Origin: Clostridia bacterium
Lineage (GTDB): Bacteria > Bacillota > Clostridia > Oscillospirales > CAG-272
NCBI GenBank assembly: GCA_017452895.1
Contig: JAFTLE010000005.1
Coordinates: 1 to 34,083 of the forward strand
DNA length: 34,083 nt
Reading direction: 5' to 3'
A program made the translations under genes and the position numbers. This document shows, in pieces, positions 1 to 6,975 of the stretch (position 1 is the first letter of the stretch; every line of letters starts with the position of its first letter). Under the pieces are notes generated by a model, which was not told where the DNA came from, did no database searches, and saw only the letters and a list, made by a program, of their open reading frames with translations.

Positions 1-3000
1 CAATATCGTATGCCCAACCGTCGCCGCCGAAGATCCAGACCGACTTCTTGGAGAGATAGTCCTTCTCAGCGAGGATCGCGGGAGCTACGGGGCAGCCATC
101 CTTTGCCGCCTTTTCAAGTTCAACGATCAGCGCCTTCGTAGCGTCAGCGTTTGCCTTGCCGTCCTCAAGCGTTGCAAGGTATGCGTCAGCCGCAGCCTTG
201 AACTCGTCGGATGCCTTATCGGATGCAGCCATCTCACGGACCCTGCCGATCAGACGCTCACGAATTGCCTTCTGACCGAGGTACATACCGAGACCGTGCT
301 CCGCATTGTCCTCGAACAGCGAGTTGGCCCAAGCGGGACCGCAGCCGGATTCCTTGTTCACCGTGTAAGGCGTTGCGGGAGCCGAGCCGCCCCAAATGGA
401 CGAGCAGCCGGTTGCGTTCGAGATGTACATTCTCTCACCGAACAGCTGGGTGATCAGACGGGCATACGAGGTCTCAGCACAGCCTGCGCAGGAGCCCGAG
501 AACTCAAGCAGGGGCTGCTTGAACTGGCTTGCCTTGACGGACGTGCCGCAGAGCTCTGCCTTCTCGCTGACGTTTGCGACCGCGTAGTCGAATGCAGCCT
601 GCTGAGCAGCCTCCTTCGCTTGCGGTACCATCATGATCGCGTAATCCTTTGCGTCTGCCTTCTTGCCGTCCTTTGCAGCGTCCTTGTCAGCCTTCGTGTT
701 GACAGGGCACGCCTTCACGCAGAGGGTACAGCCCATACAGTCAAGGGGCGATACCGCCATAGTGAACTTGTAGTTGGTCTTGATGACCGGCTTTGCCGCG
801 AACTTCGTTGCCTCGGGAGCATTTGCAGCCTCGTCCTCAGTCATAGCGAAGGGACGGATCGCTGCGTGCGGGCAGACGAAGGAGCAGTTGTTACACTGGA
901 TACACTTGTCGGGGTTCCAGGTCGGTACGAACACAGCAACGCCGCGCTTCTCGTATGCGGCAGCGCCCTGGGGCATCGTGCCGTCAGCCATATCCTTGAA
1001 TGCGGATACGGGCAGGGAGTCACCGTCCATCTTGGAAACAGGCTTCACGATCTCGTTGACAAACTTCACGAGGTCAGCGCGGTCGCCGGTAGCGGCAGCC
1101 TCTGCTGCGTCCTCACCCGCGTTTGCCCAAGCGGCGGGGATCTCGATCTTCACGAGTGCGCCGGCACCCATCTCGATCGCCTTGTGATTCTGGGCAACGA
1201 CCTCCTCACCGAACTTGGAGTAGGACTTGGTTGCCATGTACTTCATGTAGTCGATCGCCTCTGCGATGGGCATGACCTTTGCAAGTGCGAAGAATGCCGA
1301 CTGCAGAATGGTGTTCTTAACCTTCATATTCCCGACCTCGTTCTTTGCAATCGAGGTAGCGTCGATGGTATAGAACTCGACATTGTTGTTCGCAATGTAG
1401 GACTTAACCGATGCGGGAAGGTTTGCCTCAAGGCCTGCCATATCCCACTGGCAGTCAAGCAGGAAGGTGCCGCCCGGCTTTACGTCCTGAACGATCTTGT
1501 AGCCCTTCAGGATATAGGATGCGTTGTGGCACGCAACGAAGTTTGCCTTCGTGATGTAGTAGGGGGACTTGATCGCCTTGTCGCCGAAGCGCAGGTGGGA
1601 GATCGTAACGCCGCCCGTCTTCTTCGAGTCATACTGGAAGTATGCCTGAATGAACTTGTCGGTGTGGTCACCGATGATCTTGATGGAGTTCTTGTTTGCA
1701 CCGACGGTTCCGTCACCGCCAAGACCCCAGAACTTGCAGGAGATACAGCCCTCAGCCGCGGTGTCGGGTACGACCTTCTCGTCCAGCGAGTGACCGGTCA
1801 CATCGTCAACGATGCCGATGGTGAAGCCGTTCTTCGGTGCCTTTGCGTTGAGATTCTCGTAAACCGCGAAGATCGACGCGGGGGTCGTATCCTTCGAGCC
1901 GAGACCGTAGCGGCCGCCAACGACGGTGTCGATCTTACGGCCGGTTGCGGCAAGGGCTGCGACGACGTCGAGGTAGAGCGGCTCGCCAAGCGCGCCGGGC
2001 TCCTTCGTACGGTCGAGGACCGCGATCTTCTTGACGCTTGCGGGAATTGCCTCGGCAAGCTTCTCTGCCACGAACGGACGGTACAGACGGACCTTAACGA
2101 GACCGACCTTCTCGCCCTGTGCGAGCATGTAGTCAATGACCTCCTCTGCCACGTCGCAGACCGAGCCCATCGCGATGATCACGCGCTCAGCGTCGGGTGC
2201 GCCGTAGTAGTTGAAGAGCTTGTAATCGGTGCCAAGCTTCGCGTTGACCTTGTCCATGTACTCCTCAACGATCGCGGGAAGCGCGTCGTAGTAGGGGTTG
2301 CAAGCCTCACGGTGCTGGAAGAAGATATCGCCATTCTCAGCAGAGCCGCGGAGCACGGGATGCTCGGGGTTGATGGCGCGTGCGCGGAATGCGGCAACGG
2401 CGTCCATATCGACCATCTCAGCGAGATCCTTGTAATCCCAGACCTCGATCTTCTGCACCTCGTGCGAGGTACGGAAGCCGTCAAAGAAGTTCAGGAAGGG
2501 AACGCGGCCCTTGATGGTTGCAAGGTGCGCAACGGCACCGAGGTCCATGATCTCCTGCTGGTTGGTCTCAGCCAGCATAGCAAAGCCGGTCTGACGGCAA
2601 GCGTAAACGTCGGAGTGGTCGCCAAAAATGTTCAGCGCGTGCGATGCAACGCAGCGTGCGGAAACATGGATCACGCAGGGGAGCAGCTCACCTGCAATCT
2701 TATACATGTTCGGAATCATCAGAAGCAGACCCTGAGATGCGGTGTAGGTGGTCGTCAGCGCGCCCGATGCGAGCGAGCCGTGAACGGCACCTGCGGCACC
2801 TGCCTCAGACTGCATTTCAACCATATTGACTCTTTCCCCAAAGATGTTGCGCGCGGGCTGACCGAGAATGTTCTTATCGGTCGCGCTCCAGGTGTCGGTC
2901 ACCTCTGCCATCGGGGACGAGGGGGTGATCGGGTAGATCGCCGCTACTTCGGTGAATGCATAGGATACATGCGCCGCGGCGGTGTTACCGTCCATTGAAA

Positions 3001-3016
3001 GTTTTTTTCTTTCCAT
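1..3016 (-). CDS. nifJ: Pyruvate:ferredoxin (flavodoxin) oxidoreductase, C-terminus cut by window edge
   Basis: This enzyme oxidatively decarboxylates pyruvate to acetyl-CoA and reduces ferredoxin, the central carbon step of anaerobic fermenters. About 1005 residues are visible of the usual ~1180. The N-terminus starts MERKKLSMDGNTAAAHV and carries the YPITPSSPMAE motif of the pyrimidine-binding domain. Two ferredoxin-type 4Fe-4S motifs, CIQCNNCSFVCP near residue 707 and CMGCTLCVKACP near 760, lie before the TPP-binding region (GCAGCAETSYARL near 844 and a GDG motif at the window edge). This is the one-chain, fused arrangement. The ATG at 3016 has GGAGG 6 nt upstream. It is monocistronic at its 5' end and divergent from trpS. 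The frame is open throughout. Identification is secure; only the last ~175 residues are outside the window. Confidence 0.97.
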   Translation of the reverse strand, partial: MERKKLSMDGNTAAAHVSYAFTEVAAIYPITPSSPMAEVTDTWSATDKNILGQPARNIFGERVNMVEMQSEAGAAGAVHGSLASGALTTTYTASQGLLLMIPNMYKIAGELLPCVIHVSARCVASHALNIFGDHSDVYACRQTGFAMLAETNQQEIMDLGAVAHLATIKGRVPFLNFFDGFRTSHEVQKIEVWDYKDLAEMVDMDAVAAFRARAINPEHPVLRGSAENGDIFFQHREACNPYYDALPAIVEEYMDKVNAKLGTDYKLFNYYGAPDAERVIIAMGSVCDVAEEVIDYMLAQGEKVGLVKVRLYRPFVAEKLAEAIPASVKKIAVLDRTKEPGALGEPLYLDVVAALAATGRKIDTVVGGRYGLGSKDTTPASIFAVYENLNAKAPKNGFTIGIVDDVTGHSLDEKVVPDTAAEGCISCKFWGLGGDGTVGANKNSIKIIGDHTDKFIQAYFQYDSKKTGGVTISHLRFGDKAIKSPYYITKANFVACHNASYILKGYKIVQDVKPGGTFLLDCQWDMAGLEANLPASVKSYIANNNVEFYTIDATSIAKNEVGNMKVKNTILQSAFFALAKVMPIAEAIDYMKYMATKSYSKFGEEVVAQNHKAIEMGAGALVKIEIPAAWANAGEDAAEAAATGDRADLVKFVNEIVKPVSKMDGDSLPVSAFKDMADGTMPQGAAAYEKRGVAVFVPTWNPDKCIQCNNCSFVCPHAAIRPFAMTEDEAANAPEATKFAAKPVIKTNYKFTMAVSPLDCMGCTLCVKACPVNTKADKDAAKDGKKADAKDYAIMMVPQAKEAAQQAAFDYAVANVSEKAELCGTSVKASQFKQPLLEFSGSCAGCAETSYARLITQLFGERMYISNATGCSSIWGGSAPATPYTVNKESGCGPAWANSLFEDNAEHGLGMYLGQKAIRERLIGRVREMAASDKASDEFKAAADAYLATLEDGKANADATKALIVELEKAAKDGCPVAPAILAEKDYLSKKSVWIFGGDGWAYDI

Positions 3017-3088
3017 GTTTTGCCTCCAAAATTTATTTTTATTTTTTGATAAACAAGTGCGCGGTACGCAGTCAGCATACCTCAAATT

Positions 3089-3117
3089 AATATATCACAT
3101 TTTTTCAAAAAAGTAAA
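3089..3117 (-). promoter_or_regulatory. Promoter of nifJ
   Basis: On the minus strand there is a -35 TTTACT (3112-3117), a 17-nt spacer and a -10 TATATT (3089-3094), about 70 nt upstream of the nifJ ATG. The fit to the sigma-A consensus is good. No operator was recognised. Confidence 0.65.
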
Positions 3118-3178
3118 GACCTTTTCGATAATTTTTGCGCTTTTTTTAACAAACGGGTTGAAATAAACCGCGTTTATC

Positions 3179-3207
3179 TTGACTTTCCGCTTTTTTCGTT
3201 ATATAAT
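3179..3207 (+). promoter_or_regulatory. Promoter of trpS
   Basis: A -35 TTGACT (3179-3184), a 17-nt spacer and a perfect -10 TATAAT (3202-3207) lie 69 nt upstream of the trpS ATG. The leader is too short for a tryptophan T-box, so no aminoacylation-sensing control is visible. Confidence 0.8.
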
Positions 3208-3275
3208 AGCCTATATGAAAAATTGCCGCCACAGGAATAATTTTGCGAGCGCGGCGGAAGAATAAAGAGGAACTT

Positions 3276-4271
3276 ATGTTAGGTGAGATGAAAGCGGTCT
3301 TTTCCGGCGTACAGCCGTCGGGCAATCTGACCATCGGAAACTATCTCGGCGCGATCAAGAATTTCGGCGCGTTCTCCGAGGAATACAAGAGCTTTTACTG
3401 CGTGGTGGATCTGCACGCCATCACGGTCACGCAGGTGCCCGCGGAGCTGCGCCGCAGAACCTACGAAACGCTCGCGCTCTATATCGCGTGCGGTCTCGAT
3501 CCCGCAAAAAATACGCTCTTCGTGCAGTCGCACGTGCCTGCGCACGCCGAGCTTGGCTGGATCCTCGACTGCTTCACCATGTTCGGTGAGCTGTCGCGTA
3601 TGACGCAGTTTAAGGACAAGAGCGCAAAGCACGCCGAGAATATCAACGCGGGTCTTTTTACCTACCCCGCTCTGATGGCGGCGGATATTCTGCTCTACCA
3701 GACCGACGTCGTGCCGGTCGGTGCCGACCAGAAGCAGCACCTCGAGCTTGCGCGCGATATCGCTCAGCGCTTCAACTCGCGCTTCGGTGATGTGTTCACG
3801 GTGCCCGAGCCCTATATTGCGGGCACGGGGATGAAGATCATGTCGCTTCAGGAGCCAACGGCGAAGATGTCGAAATCGGACGAGAATCCGAACGCCGTCG
3901 TCCGTATTCTCGATCCGAAGGATGATATCATCCGCAAATTCCGCCGCGCCGTGACCGACTCCGACACCGTCGTGCGCTTCGCAGAGGGGAAGGACGGCAT
4001 CAATAACCTGATGACCATTTATTCCTGCTTCACGGGAAAGCGGCTCGACGAGATCGAGCGCGAATTCGACGGCCGCGGCTACGGCGACTTCAAGCTCGCC
4101 GTCGGTGAGGCGTGCGCCGATGCGCTCGCGCCCGTGCAGTCGGAGTTTGCCCGACTGATGGCTGATAAGGCGTACCTTGAATCGGTCATGCGGGCAGGCG
4201 CGGAGGACGCCGCACGCTGTGCCGCGCGCACGCTGAACAAGGTCAAAAAGAAGCTTGGATTTGTGATTTAA
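3276..4271 (+). CDS. trpS: Tryptophanyl-tRNA synthetase
   Basis: This class Ic aminoacyl-tRNA synthetase charges tRNA-Trp in the cytoplasm. The protein has 331 residues, the normal bacterial length. It has the class I HIGH-type motif as GNLTIGNYLGAI near residue 20 and the KMSKS loop as AKMSKSDENPNA near 205. The YQTDVVPVGADQKQHLE segment typical of TrpRS lies between them. The ATG at 3276 is chosen because AAAGAGG sits 5 nt upstream and the product then begins MLGEMKAVFSGVQPSG, as family members do. An upstream in-frame TTG at 3243 would add residues unlike the family. The gene stands alone and is followed immediately by a hairpin repeat that probably ends its transcript. Confidence 0.97.
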   Translation: MLGEMKAVFSGVQPSGNLTIGNYLGAIKNFGAFSEEYKSFYCVVDLHAITVTQVPAELRRRTYETLALYIACGLDPAKNTLFVQSHVPAHAELGWILDCFTMFGELSRMTQFKDKSAKHAENINAGLFTYPALMAADILLYQTDVVPVGADQKQHLELARDIAQRFNSRFGDVFTVPEPYIAGTGMKIMSLQEPTAKMSKSDENPNAVVRILDPKDDIIRKFRRAVTDSDTVVRFAEGKDGINNLMTIYSCFTGKRLDEIEREFDGRGYGDFKLAVGEACADALAPVQSEFARLMADKAYLESVMRAGAEDAARCAARTLNKVKKKLGFVI

Positions 4272-4278
4272 GACAACA

Positions 4279-4333
4279 GGGGGAGCCTTTTTCAAAAGGC
4301 TCCCCCTTTGACCCCCGCGAAAAATTCAGGGGG
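4279..4333 (+). repeat. Composite palindromic repeat, copy A (also likely trpS terminator)
   Basis: A perfect 13-bp stem is formed by GGGGGAGCCTTTT (4279-4291) and AAAAGGCTCCCCC (4294-4306). It is followed by GACCCCC, an A-rich stretch and GGGGGAAAG (4329-4336), which can form a second stem (CCCCC/GGGGG). Copies C and D share the same order of parts. It lies 7 nt after the trpS stop, so it may act as terminator or mRNA stabiliser. Confidence 0.7.
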
Positions 4334-4351
4334 AAAGAAAAAATTCTAAGA

Positions 4352-4392
4352 GTTTTGGGGGGTCAAGGGGGACTTTTACAAAAGTCCCCCTT
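4352..4392 (-). repeat. Composite palindromic repeat, copy B (inverted relative to A)
   Basis: The stem AAGGGGGACTTTT (4365-4377) pairs with AAAAGTCCCCCTT (4380-4392). Read on the minus strand it is followed by GACCCCCCAAAA, as in copy A. A and B therefore stand tail to tail in the 130-nt gap. The hairpin ends only 10 nt before the ATG of the next gene, where a ribosome binding site would be expected. Confidence 0.65.
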
Positions 4393-4402
4393 GGTTAAAG
4401 CT

Positions 4403-5266
4403 ATGCAAACCATCATTGCCTTCGTTCTTGCCACGCTGACTTCCGCCGTGCTGACCGAGCCGCTTCGGCGGCTGATGCTTTTTTGCGGACTGCTCGACCG
4501 CCCGGGCGAGGCACGCCGCGTGCATAAGCGCGCAACGCCGCTGTGCGGCGGCATCGCCGTCTTTCTCGGTGCGTTTTTCGGCACGGCGCTCGCAGGGCGG
4601 CTCGGCGATCCTTTTTCGCTCGCACTGCTTGGCGGCGGCGCGGTCTTTCTTTTGATCGGGCTTGTTGACGATCGCCTCACGCTCTCCGCTGATATCAAGC
4701 TGCTTTTGGAGATTCCCGTTTTGCTGATCCCCTTCGTCGCGGGGGTCCTGCCGCGCGGCGGCGGTGCGCTCTTTGCTGGGCTCTTTTTACTCCTTGCCGT
4801 CAACGCCGTGAACTTTATCGACGGGCTTGACGGGCTCTGCACCCTCGTCTGTGCGGGGAGTCTTCTGGCTCTCTCGCCCCTTTTGCTTTCGCGCGGGCTC
4901 GCCGCCCTCTTTCTGCTCTTTGCCCTGCTCGGCTTTCTGCCGCATAACCGCCACCCCGCGCGGATCTTCCTCGGCGACACGGGTGCCCTCGCCCTCGGAT
5001 ACGCCGTGGGACTCTCGGCTCTCTTCGCAACCGACGCGTCGCCCGTATTCTCGCCGCTTTTCCTCTTTCTGCCGATGCTTGACCTTGCGCTCACCGTCAT
5101 CCGCCGCACGAAAAACCGCGCCCCGCTTTTACTCGCCGACGGCGGCCATATCCACCACAAGCTCCTCGCACGCGGCACGCCCTACCGCACCGCCGTCCGC
5201 GACCTCTCCCTGCTCCACCTCTCCGTCACGCTCTTTACGCTGTTTTTATATCTTGTGATTGGATAA
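4403..5266 (+). CDS. Polyprenyl-phosphate GlcNAc-1-phosphate transferase family protein (WecA/TagO/MraY-like)
   Basis: Members of this integral membrane glycosyltransferase family 4 move a sugar-1-phosphate from a UDP-sugar onto undecaprenyl phosphate, the first lipid-linked step of wall teichoic acid or surface polysaccharide synthesis. The product has 287 residues and about ten hydrophobic segments. Family motifs in order are RRVHKRATPLCGG near residue 35, LVDDRLTLSADIK near 94, NAVNFIDGLDGL near 134, FLGDTGALALGY near 191 and the HIHHKLL histidine loop near 252. The conserved aspartates of DD and DGLDGL are present. The ATG at 4403 is the first plausible start. No clear Shine-Dalgarno is seen, because a hairpin repeat occupies the leader. 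Substrate cannot be settled from sequence, and neighbours give no pathway context. WecA/TagO is more likely than MraY, which would sit in a dcw cluster. Confidence 0.88.
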   Translation: MQTIIAFVLATLTSAVLTEPLRRLMLFCGLLDRPGEARRVHKRATPLCGGIAVFLGAFFGTALAGRLGDPFSLALLGGGAVFLLIGLVDDRLTLSADIKLLLEIPVLLIPFVAGVLPRGGGALFAGLFLLLAVNAVNFIDGLDGLCTLVCAGSLLALSPLLLSRGLAALFLLFALLGFLPHNRHPARIFLGDTGALALGYAVGLSALFATDASPVFSPLFLFLPMLDLALTVIRRTKNRAPLLLADGGHIHHKLLARGTPYRTAVRDLSLLHLSVTLFTLFLYLVIG

Positions 5267-5270
5267 AATG

Positions 5271-5336
5271 CGGGGAGAGGACCTTTTTACAAAAGGTCCT
5301 CTCCCCGTACCCCTCTTTGGAAAAGCATAAAGGGGG
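5271..5336 (+). repeat. Composite palindromic repeat, copy C
   Basis: A perfect 17-bp stem has arms 5271-5287 and 5291-5307 and loop TAC. The loop-proximal part is CTTTT/AAAAG, as in the other copies. Downstream come ACCCCTC and GGGGGAAAG (5332-5340), matching the tail of copy A. It starts 4 nt after the stop of the preceding gene and probably ends its transcript. Confidence 0.7.
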
Positions 5337-5350
5337 AAAGCAGAGGGCAA

Positions 5351-5470
5351 TCAACCGAAATCGTGACGCACACCGCCGTCGCTTCCCATTTCTTCAAAAA
5401 TTCGAGCAATGCGCTCGATACGCTCAAAGCACTCCTTGTCCTCAAAGTTTTCATTCTTTCTTTTTACATG
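5351..5470 (-). pseudogene. Possible decayed coding remnant
   Basis: The minus strand reads HVKRKNENFEDKECFERIER and on through IARIFEEMGSDGGVRHDFG to a stop at 5351. It looks protein-like, with an amphipathic charged helix (DKECFERIERIARIFEEM). The frame has no usable start codon before an upstream stop near 5490, and its 5' part runs into the promoter of the regulator gene. I read it as the tail of a lost gene, perhaps one that once accompanied the regulator. It may instead be chance, and I do not recognise a family. Confidence 0.25.
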
Positions 5471-5508
5471 GGGATTATATCCCCTTAATATTTAGGATTA
5501 TAACCCCC
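5463..5508 (+). promoter_or_regulatory. Promoter with two operator-like palindromes upstream of the HTH gene
   Basis: A -35 TTTACA (5463-5468) and -10 TAATAT (5486-5491) are separated by 17 nt. The spacer contains a perfect 15-bp palindrome, GGGGATTATATCCCC (5470-5484). A related half-degenerate copy, GGATTATAACCCCC (5495-5508), lies 23 nt downstream over the expected start of transcription. Two operator copies at spacer and +1 fit autorepression by the small Cro/CI-type protein encoded next. The binding partner is inferred. Confidence 0.5.
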
Positions 5509-5541
5509 ATAATATAGGTCGTCAAGATGGAGGTTAACGGA

Positions 5542-5745
5542 ATGATCGTATTTGAAAAGCTTTTTGAGAAAATGGCACAAATGGAAGTTTCGACCTATCG
5601 GCTGTGTGAGGAATGCGGCATCGACAGCAAAACAGTCCGCCGCCTGAAAGCAAACGACAACATCGAGACCAAAACGCTGAACAAGCTCTGCGCCGCCCTC
5701 GACTGTAAGATCGAGGACATTATGGAGTATATTCCCGACTGTTAA
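5542..5745 (+). CDS. Small Cro/CI-type (XRE, YozG-like) helix-turn-helix regulator
   Basis: This 67-residue DNA-binding protein is a single HTH domain. The helices run FEKLFEKMAQMEVSTYRLCE, then GIDSKTVRRLKAN (recognition helix region), then TKTLNKLCAALDCKIEDIMEY. The closing pattern, with a Leu/Cys-rich helix and final EDIMEYI, is typical of the short YozG-like family. The start at 5542 is chosen because GGAGG lies 8 nt upstream and homologues begin MIVFEKLF. An earlier ATG at 5527 overlaps that ribosome binding site. The gene is monocistronic. Two palindromes in its promoter suggest it represses itself. Its other targets are unknown, and no partner gene survives beside it apart from a possible remnant on the other strand. 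Confidence 0.8.
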   Translation: MIVFEKLFEKMAQMEVSTYRLCEECGIDSKTVRRLKANDNIETKTLNKLCAALDCKIEDIMEYIPDC

Positions 5746-5812
5746 AAAGGCTGCAAATCGCGCACAAAAAGACCTCGGGTTTCAAAAACTTTCAGAAATT
5801 TTCAAAAAACTA

Positions 5813-5841
5813 TTGACAAACTCTGCGGACTTTGCTATAAT
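5813..5841 (+). promoter_or_regulatory. Consensus promoter of tRNA-Thr
   Basis: A perfect TTGACA (5813-5818), a 17-nt spacer and a perfect TATAAT (5836-5841) sit 23 nt before the first tRNA base. This is the strongest promoter in the window, as expected for a stable RNA gene. Confidence 0.9.
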
Positions 5842-5864
5842 AAGCGGGCTGACAAGTTCAGTGT

Positions 5865-5940
5865 GCTGCTATGGCTCAGTTGGTAGAGCACATCCTTGGT
5901 AAGGATGAGGTCCCCAGTTCGAATCTGGGTAGCAGCTCCA
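5865..5940 (+). tRNA. tRNA-Thr (anticodon GGT)
   Basis: A 76-nt cloverleaf with encoded CCA. Acceptor stem GCTGCTA (5865-5871) pairs with TAGCAGC (5930-5936). The discriminator is T, then CCA 5938-5940. The anticodon stem is CATCC/GGATG with loop TTGGTAA, giving anticodon GGT for threonine codons ACC/ACU. The T-arm contains GTTCGAATC. It is a single-gene transcript with its own promoter and terminator. Confidence 0.97.
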
Positions 5941-5945
5941 AAAAA

Positions 5946-5969
5946 GGCATCCGCAAGGATGCCTTTTTT
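5946..5969 (+). terminator. Terminator of tRNA-Thr
   Basis: Stem GGCATCC (5946-5952), loop GCAA, stem GGATGCC (5957-5963), then six T. It begins 5 nt after the CCA end. Confidence 0.9.
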
Positions 5970-5996
5970 GGTGCTGCTACCCCCCTTTTCGGGATT

Positions 5997-6018
5997 GATT
6001 CTGCGCTCGCGCAGAATC
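5997..6018. repeat. Perfect 9-bp hairpin after the tRNA terminator
   Basis: GATTCTGCG (5997-6005), loop CTCG, CGCAGAATC (6010-6018). There is no T-tract, so it is not a normal terminator. It lies in the 315-nt gene-free stretch 5941-6255, which otherwise holds the tRNA terminator, a long hairpin and repeat copy D. Confidence 0.5.
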
Positions 6019-6050
6019 CAGTTCGTATCCGGTGAGCACTTATCAAACGA

Positions 6051-6089
6051 AAGGGGCTGTCTCAAATTTCATATTTGAGACAGCCCCTT
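6051..6089. terminator. Long perfect hairpin, likely bidirectional terminator
   Basis: A perfect 17-bp stem (6051-6067 with 6073-6089, loop TTCAT) built on AAGGGGCTGTCTCAAAT. Its T-rich right flank allows termination on the plus strand. The left flank has few Ts on the minus strand. The GGGGCTGTC core recurs in the hairpin at 27842-27870. Confidence 0.6.
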
Positions 6090-6099
6090 TTATTCTTTC

Positions 6100-6146
6100 C
6101 CCCGCAAAGGTTTTGGGGGGGTGGGGGCTTTTTCAAAAAGCCCCAC
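6100..6146 (-). repeat. Composite palindromic repeat, copy D
   Basis: The stem GTGGGGGCTTTTT (6121-6133) pairs with AAAAAGCCCCAC (6135-6146) with one bulged G. On the minus strand it is followed by a C-rich run, AAAACC and GCGGGGGAAAGAA, matching the tail of copy A. It stands downstream of the flavin reductase gene, which is read in the same direction. Confidence 0.6.
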
Positions 6147-6255
6147 CTTTTTCGCCTTCTTTTATATCCTCTCCGTCATCGTGTGGTGTTCCCGCACGAG
6201 CGCTCCGTCGAGGCGGTGTCCAGCTTTACGTTTACGTAACCAATGCATCTCGTCG

Positions 6256-6840
6256 TCATTTCCCACTTTCCTTGCGCTTTTTCTTTTTCGCAGCCGAGAA
6301 GCCGAATCTGCCGACCTGCCGACCGAGAGTATAATAATCACCGTGTAAATAGGCGAGCAGCCCCGCCTTTTCCATATGGAGCTTCCCCGCCTCGTCAAGC
6401 AGCGACTCCTCGACCGTCACGCCGACGATATCGGCAAGAAAAAGATCGTGCGTGCCCATCGGCGTAACCTCGGTGACGCGGCACTCAAGCGCGACGGGGC
6501 ACTCGGCAACCGTCGGCGGCGCGACGTCAACGCTGGGGATCGGGGTCAGCCCGCATTTTTTGAACTTATCGACCTTCGCACCCGTGTAGATGCCGCAGTA
6601 ATCGACCGCACGCGCAAGAGCGGCGGGCGGCAGGTGCAGAACGAACTCACCGCGCTCCTTCAGCATTGCGTAGGAGTGGCGCGTGGGGCGCACAGAGATA
6701 TAGGTTTTCGGCGGATGCGTTGCAACGACCCCGCACCACGCGACCGTCAATAGATTCGGTTTTTCAAGATCGCCGACCGACACCAGCGCGGGCGGTAGCG
6801 GTCCGAGCAGGGCAGAGCCCTTCCAATGGATCCTTGCCAT
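6256..6840 (-). CDS. Flavin reductase family protein (FMN-binding split barrel, flavoredoxin-like)
   Basis: Proteins of this cytoplasmic family bind FMN and pass electrons between NAD(P)H or ferredoxin and acceptors. The 194 residues begin MARIHWKGSALLGPLPPALV and continue with KPNLLTVAWCGVVATHPPKTYISVRP, the usual beta-strand and FMN-phosphate loop region. GEFVLHLPP and the central VECRVTE-type strand follow. The tail is very basic (SAAKKKKRKESGK). The ATG at 6840 has AGAGG 5 nt upstream; a GTG two codons earlier is less well placed. It is transcribed alone from a promoter back to back with that of luxS. The physiological electron donor and acceptor cannot be told from the sequence. Confidence 0.88.
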   Translation of the reverse strand: MARIHWKGSALLGPLPPALVSVGDLEKPNLLTVAWCGVVATHPPKTYISVRPTRHSYAMLKERGEFVLHLPPAALARAVDYCGIYTGAKVDKFKKCGLTPIPSVDVAPPTVAECPVALECRVTEVTPMGTHDLFLADIVGVTVEESLLDEAGKLHMEKAGLLAYLHGDYYTLGRQVGRFGFSAAKKKKRKESGK

Positions 6841-6869
6841 AGTCACCTCTTTTATTCGTTTTCTCTTTC

Positions 6870-6898
6870 ATTTTAATATTCTTTTATCTTTCTGTCAA
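6870..6898 (-). promoter_or_regulatory. Promoter of the flavin reductase gene
   Basis: On the minus strand there is a perfect TTGACA (6893-6898), a 17-nt spacer and TAAAAT (6870-6875), 30 nt before the start codon. Confidence 0.75.
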
Positions 6899-6905
6899 GT
6901 CGTAG

Positions 6906-6934
6906 TTGCATTTTTTGAAAAAATCTGCTACAAT
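6906..6934 (+). promoter_or_regulatory. Promoter of luxS-mtnN
   Basis: TTGCAT (6906-6911), a 17-nt spacer and TACAAT (6929-6934). It lies back to back with the flavin reductase promoter, with only 7 nt between the two -35 boxes. No SAM riboswitch fits in the short leader. Confidence 0.7.
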
Positions 6935-6975
6935 AAAGGGGAAAACGCAAAAAAATCACGCAAAGGAATCAATCG

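Noticed and set aside
296..2998. 900-codon open frame on the plus strand opposite nifJ
   Set aside because: It is the shadow of nifJ: high-GC third positions keep the antisense frame open. It has no motifs and a cysteine/leucine/arginine-rich composition, whereas the minus strand gives a textbook enzyme.
3279..4295. Long minus-strand frame opposite trpS
   Set aside because: Antisense shadow of trpS; composition is arginine/histidine-rich without any domain.
5317..5517. 66-codon plus-strand frame between the transferase and the HTH gene
   Set aside because: It starts inside hairpin repeat copy C, has no ribosome site and has low-complexity composition; the minus strand looks more protein-like.
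5835..6065. Minus-strand open frame of 76 codons across the tRNA region
   Set aside because: It is antisense to tRNA-Thr. The IRTGDLILTKDVLYQLSHSS-type peptide is a familiar false protein produced by translating tRNA genes backwards.
6176..6259. 27-codon frame (MTTRCIGYVN...) whose ATG overlaps the flavin reductase stop as ATGA
   Set aside because: The overlap looks like coupling, but the peptide has no recognisable pattern and no ribosome site of its own. Another frame over the same DNA also reads protein-like (KRKAGHRLDGALVREHHT), so coding cannot be assigned.
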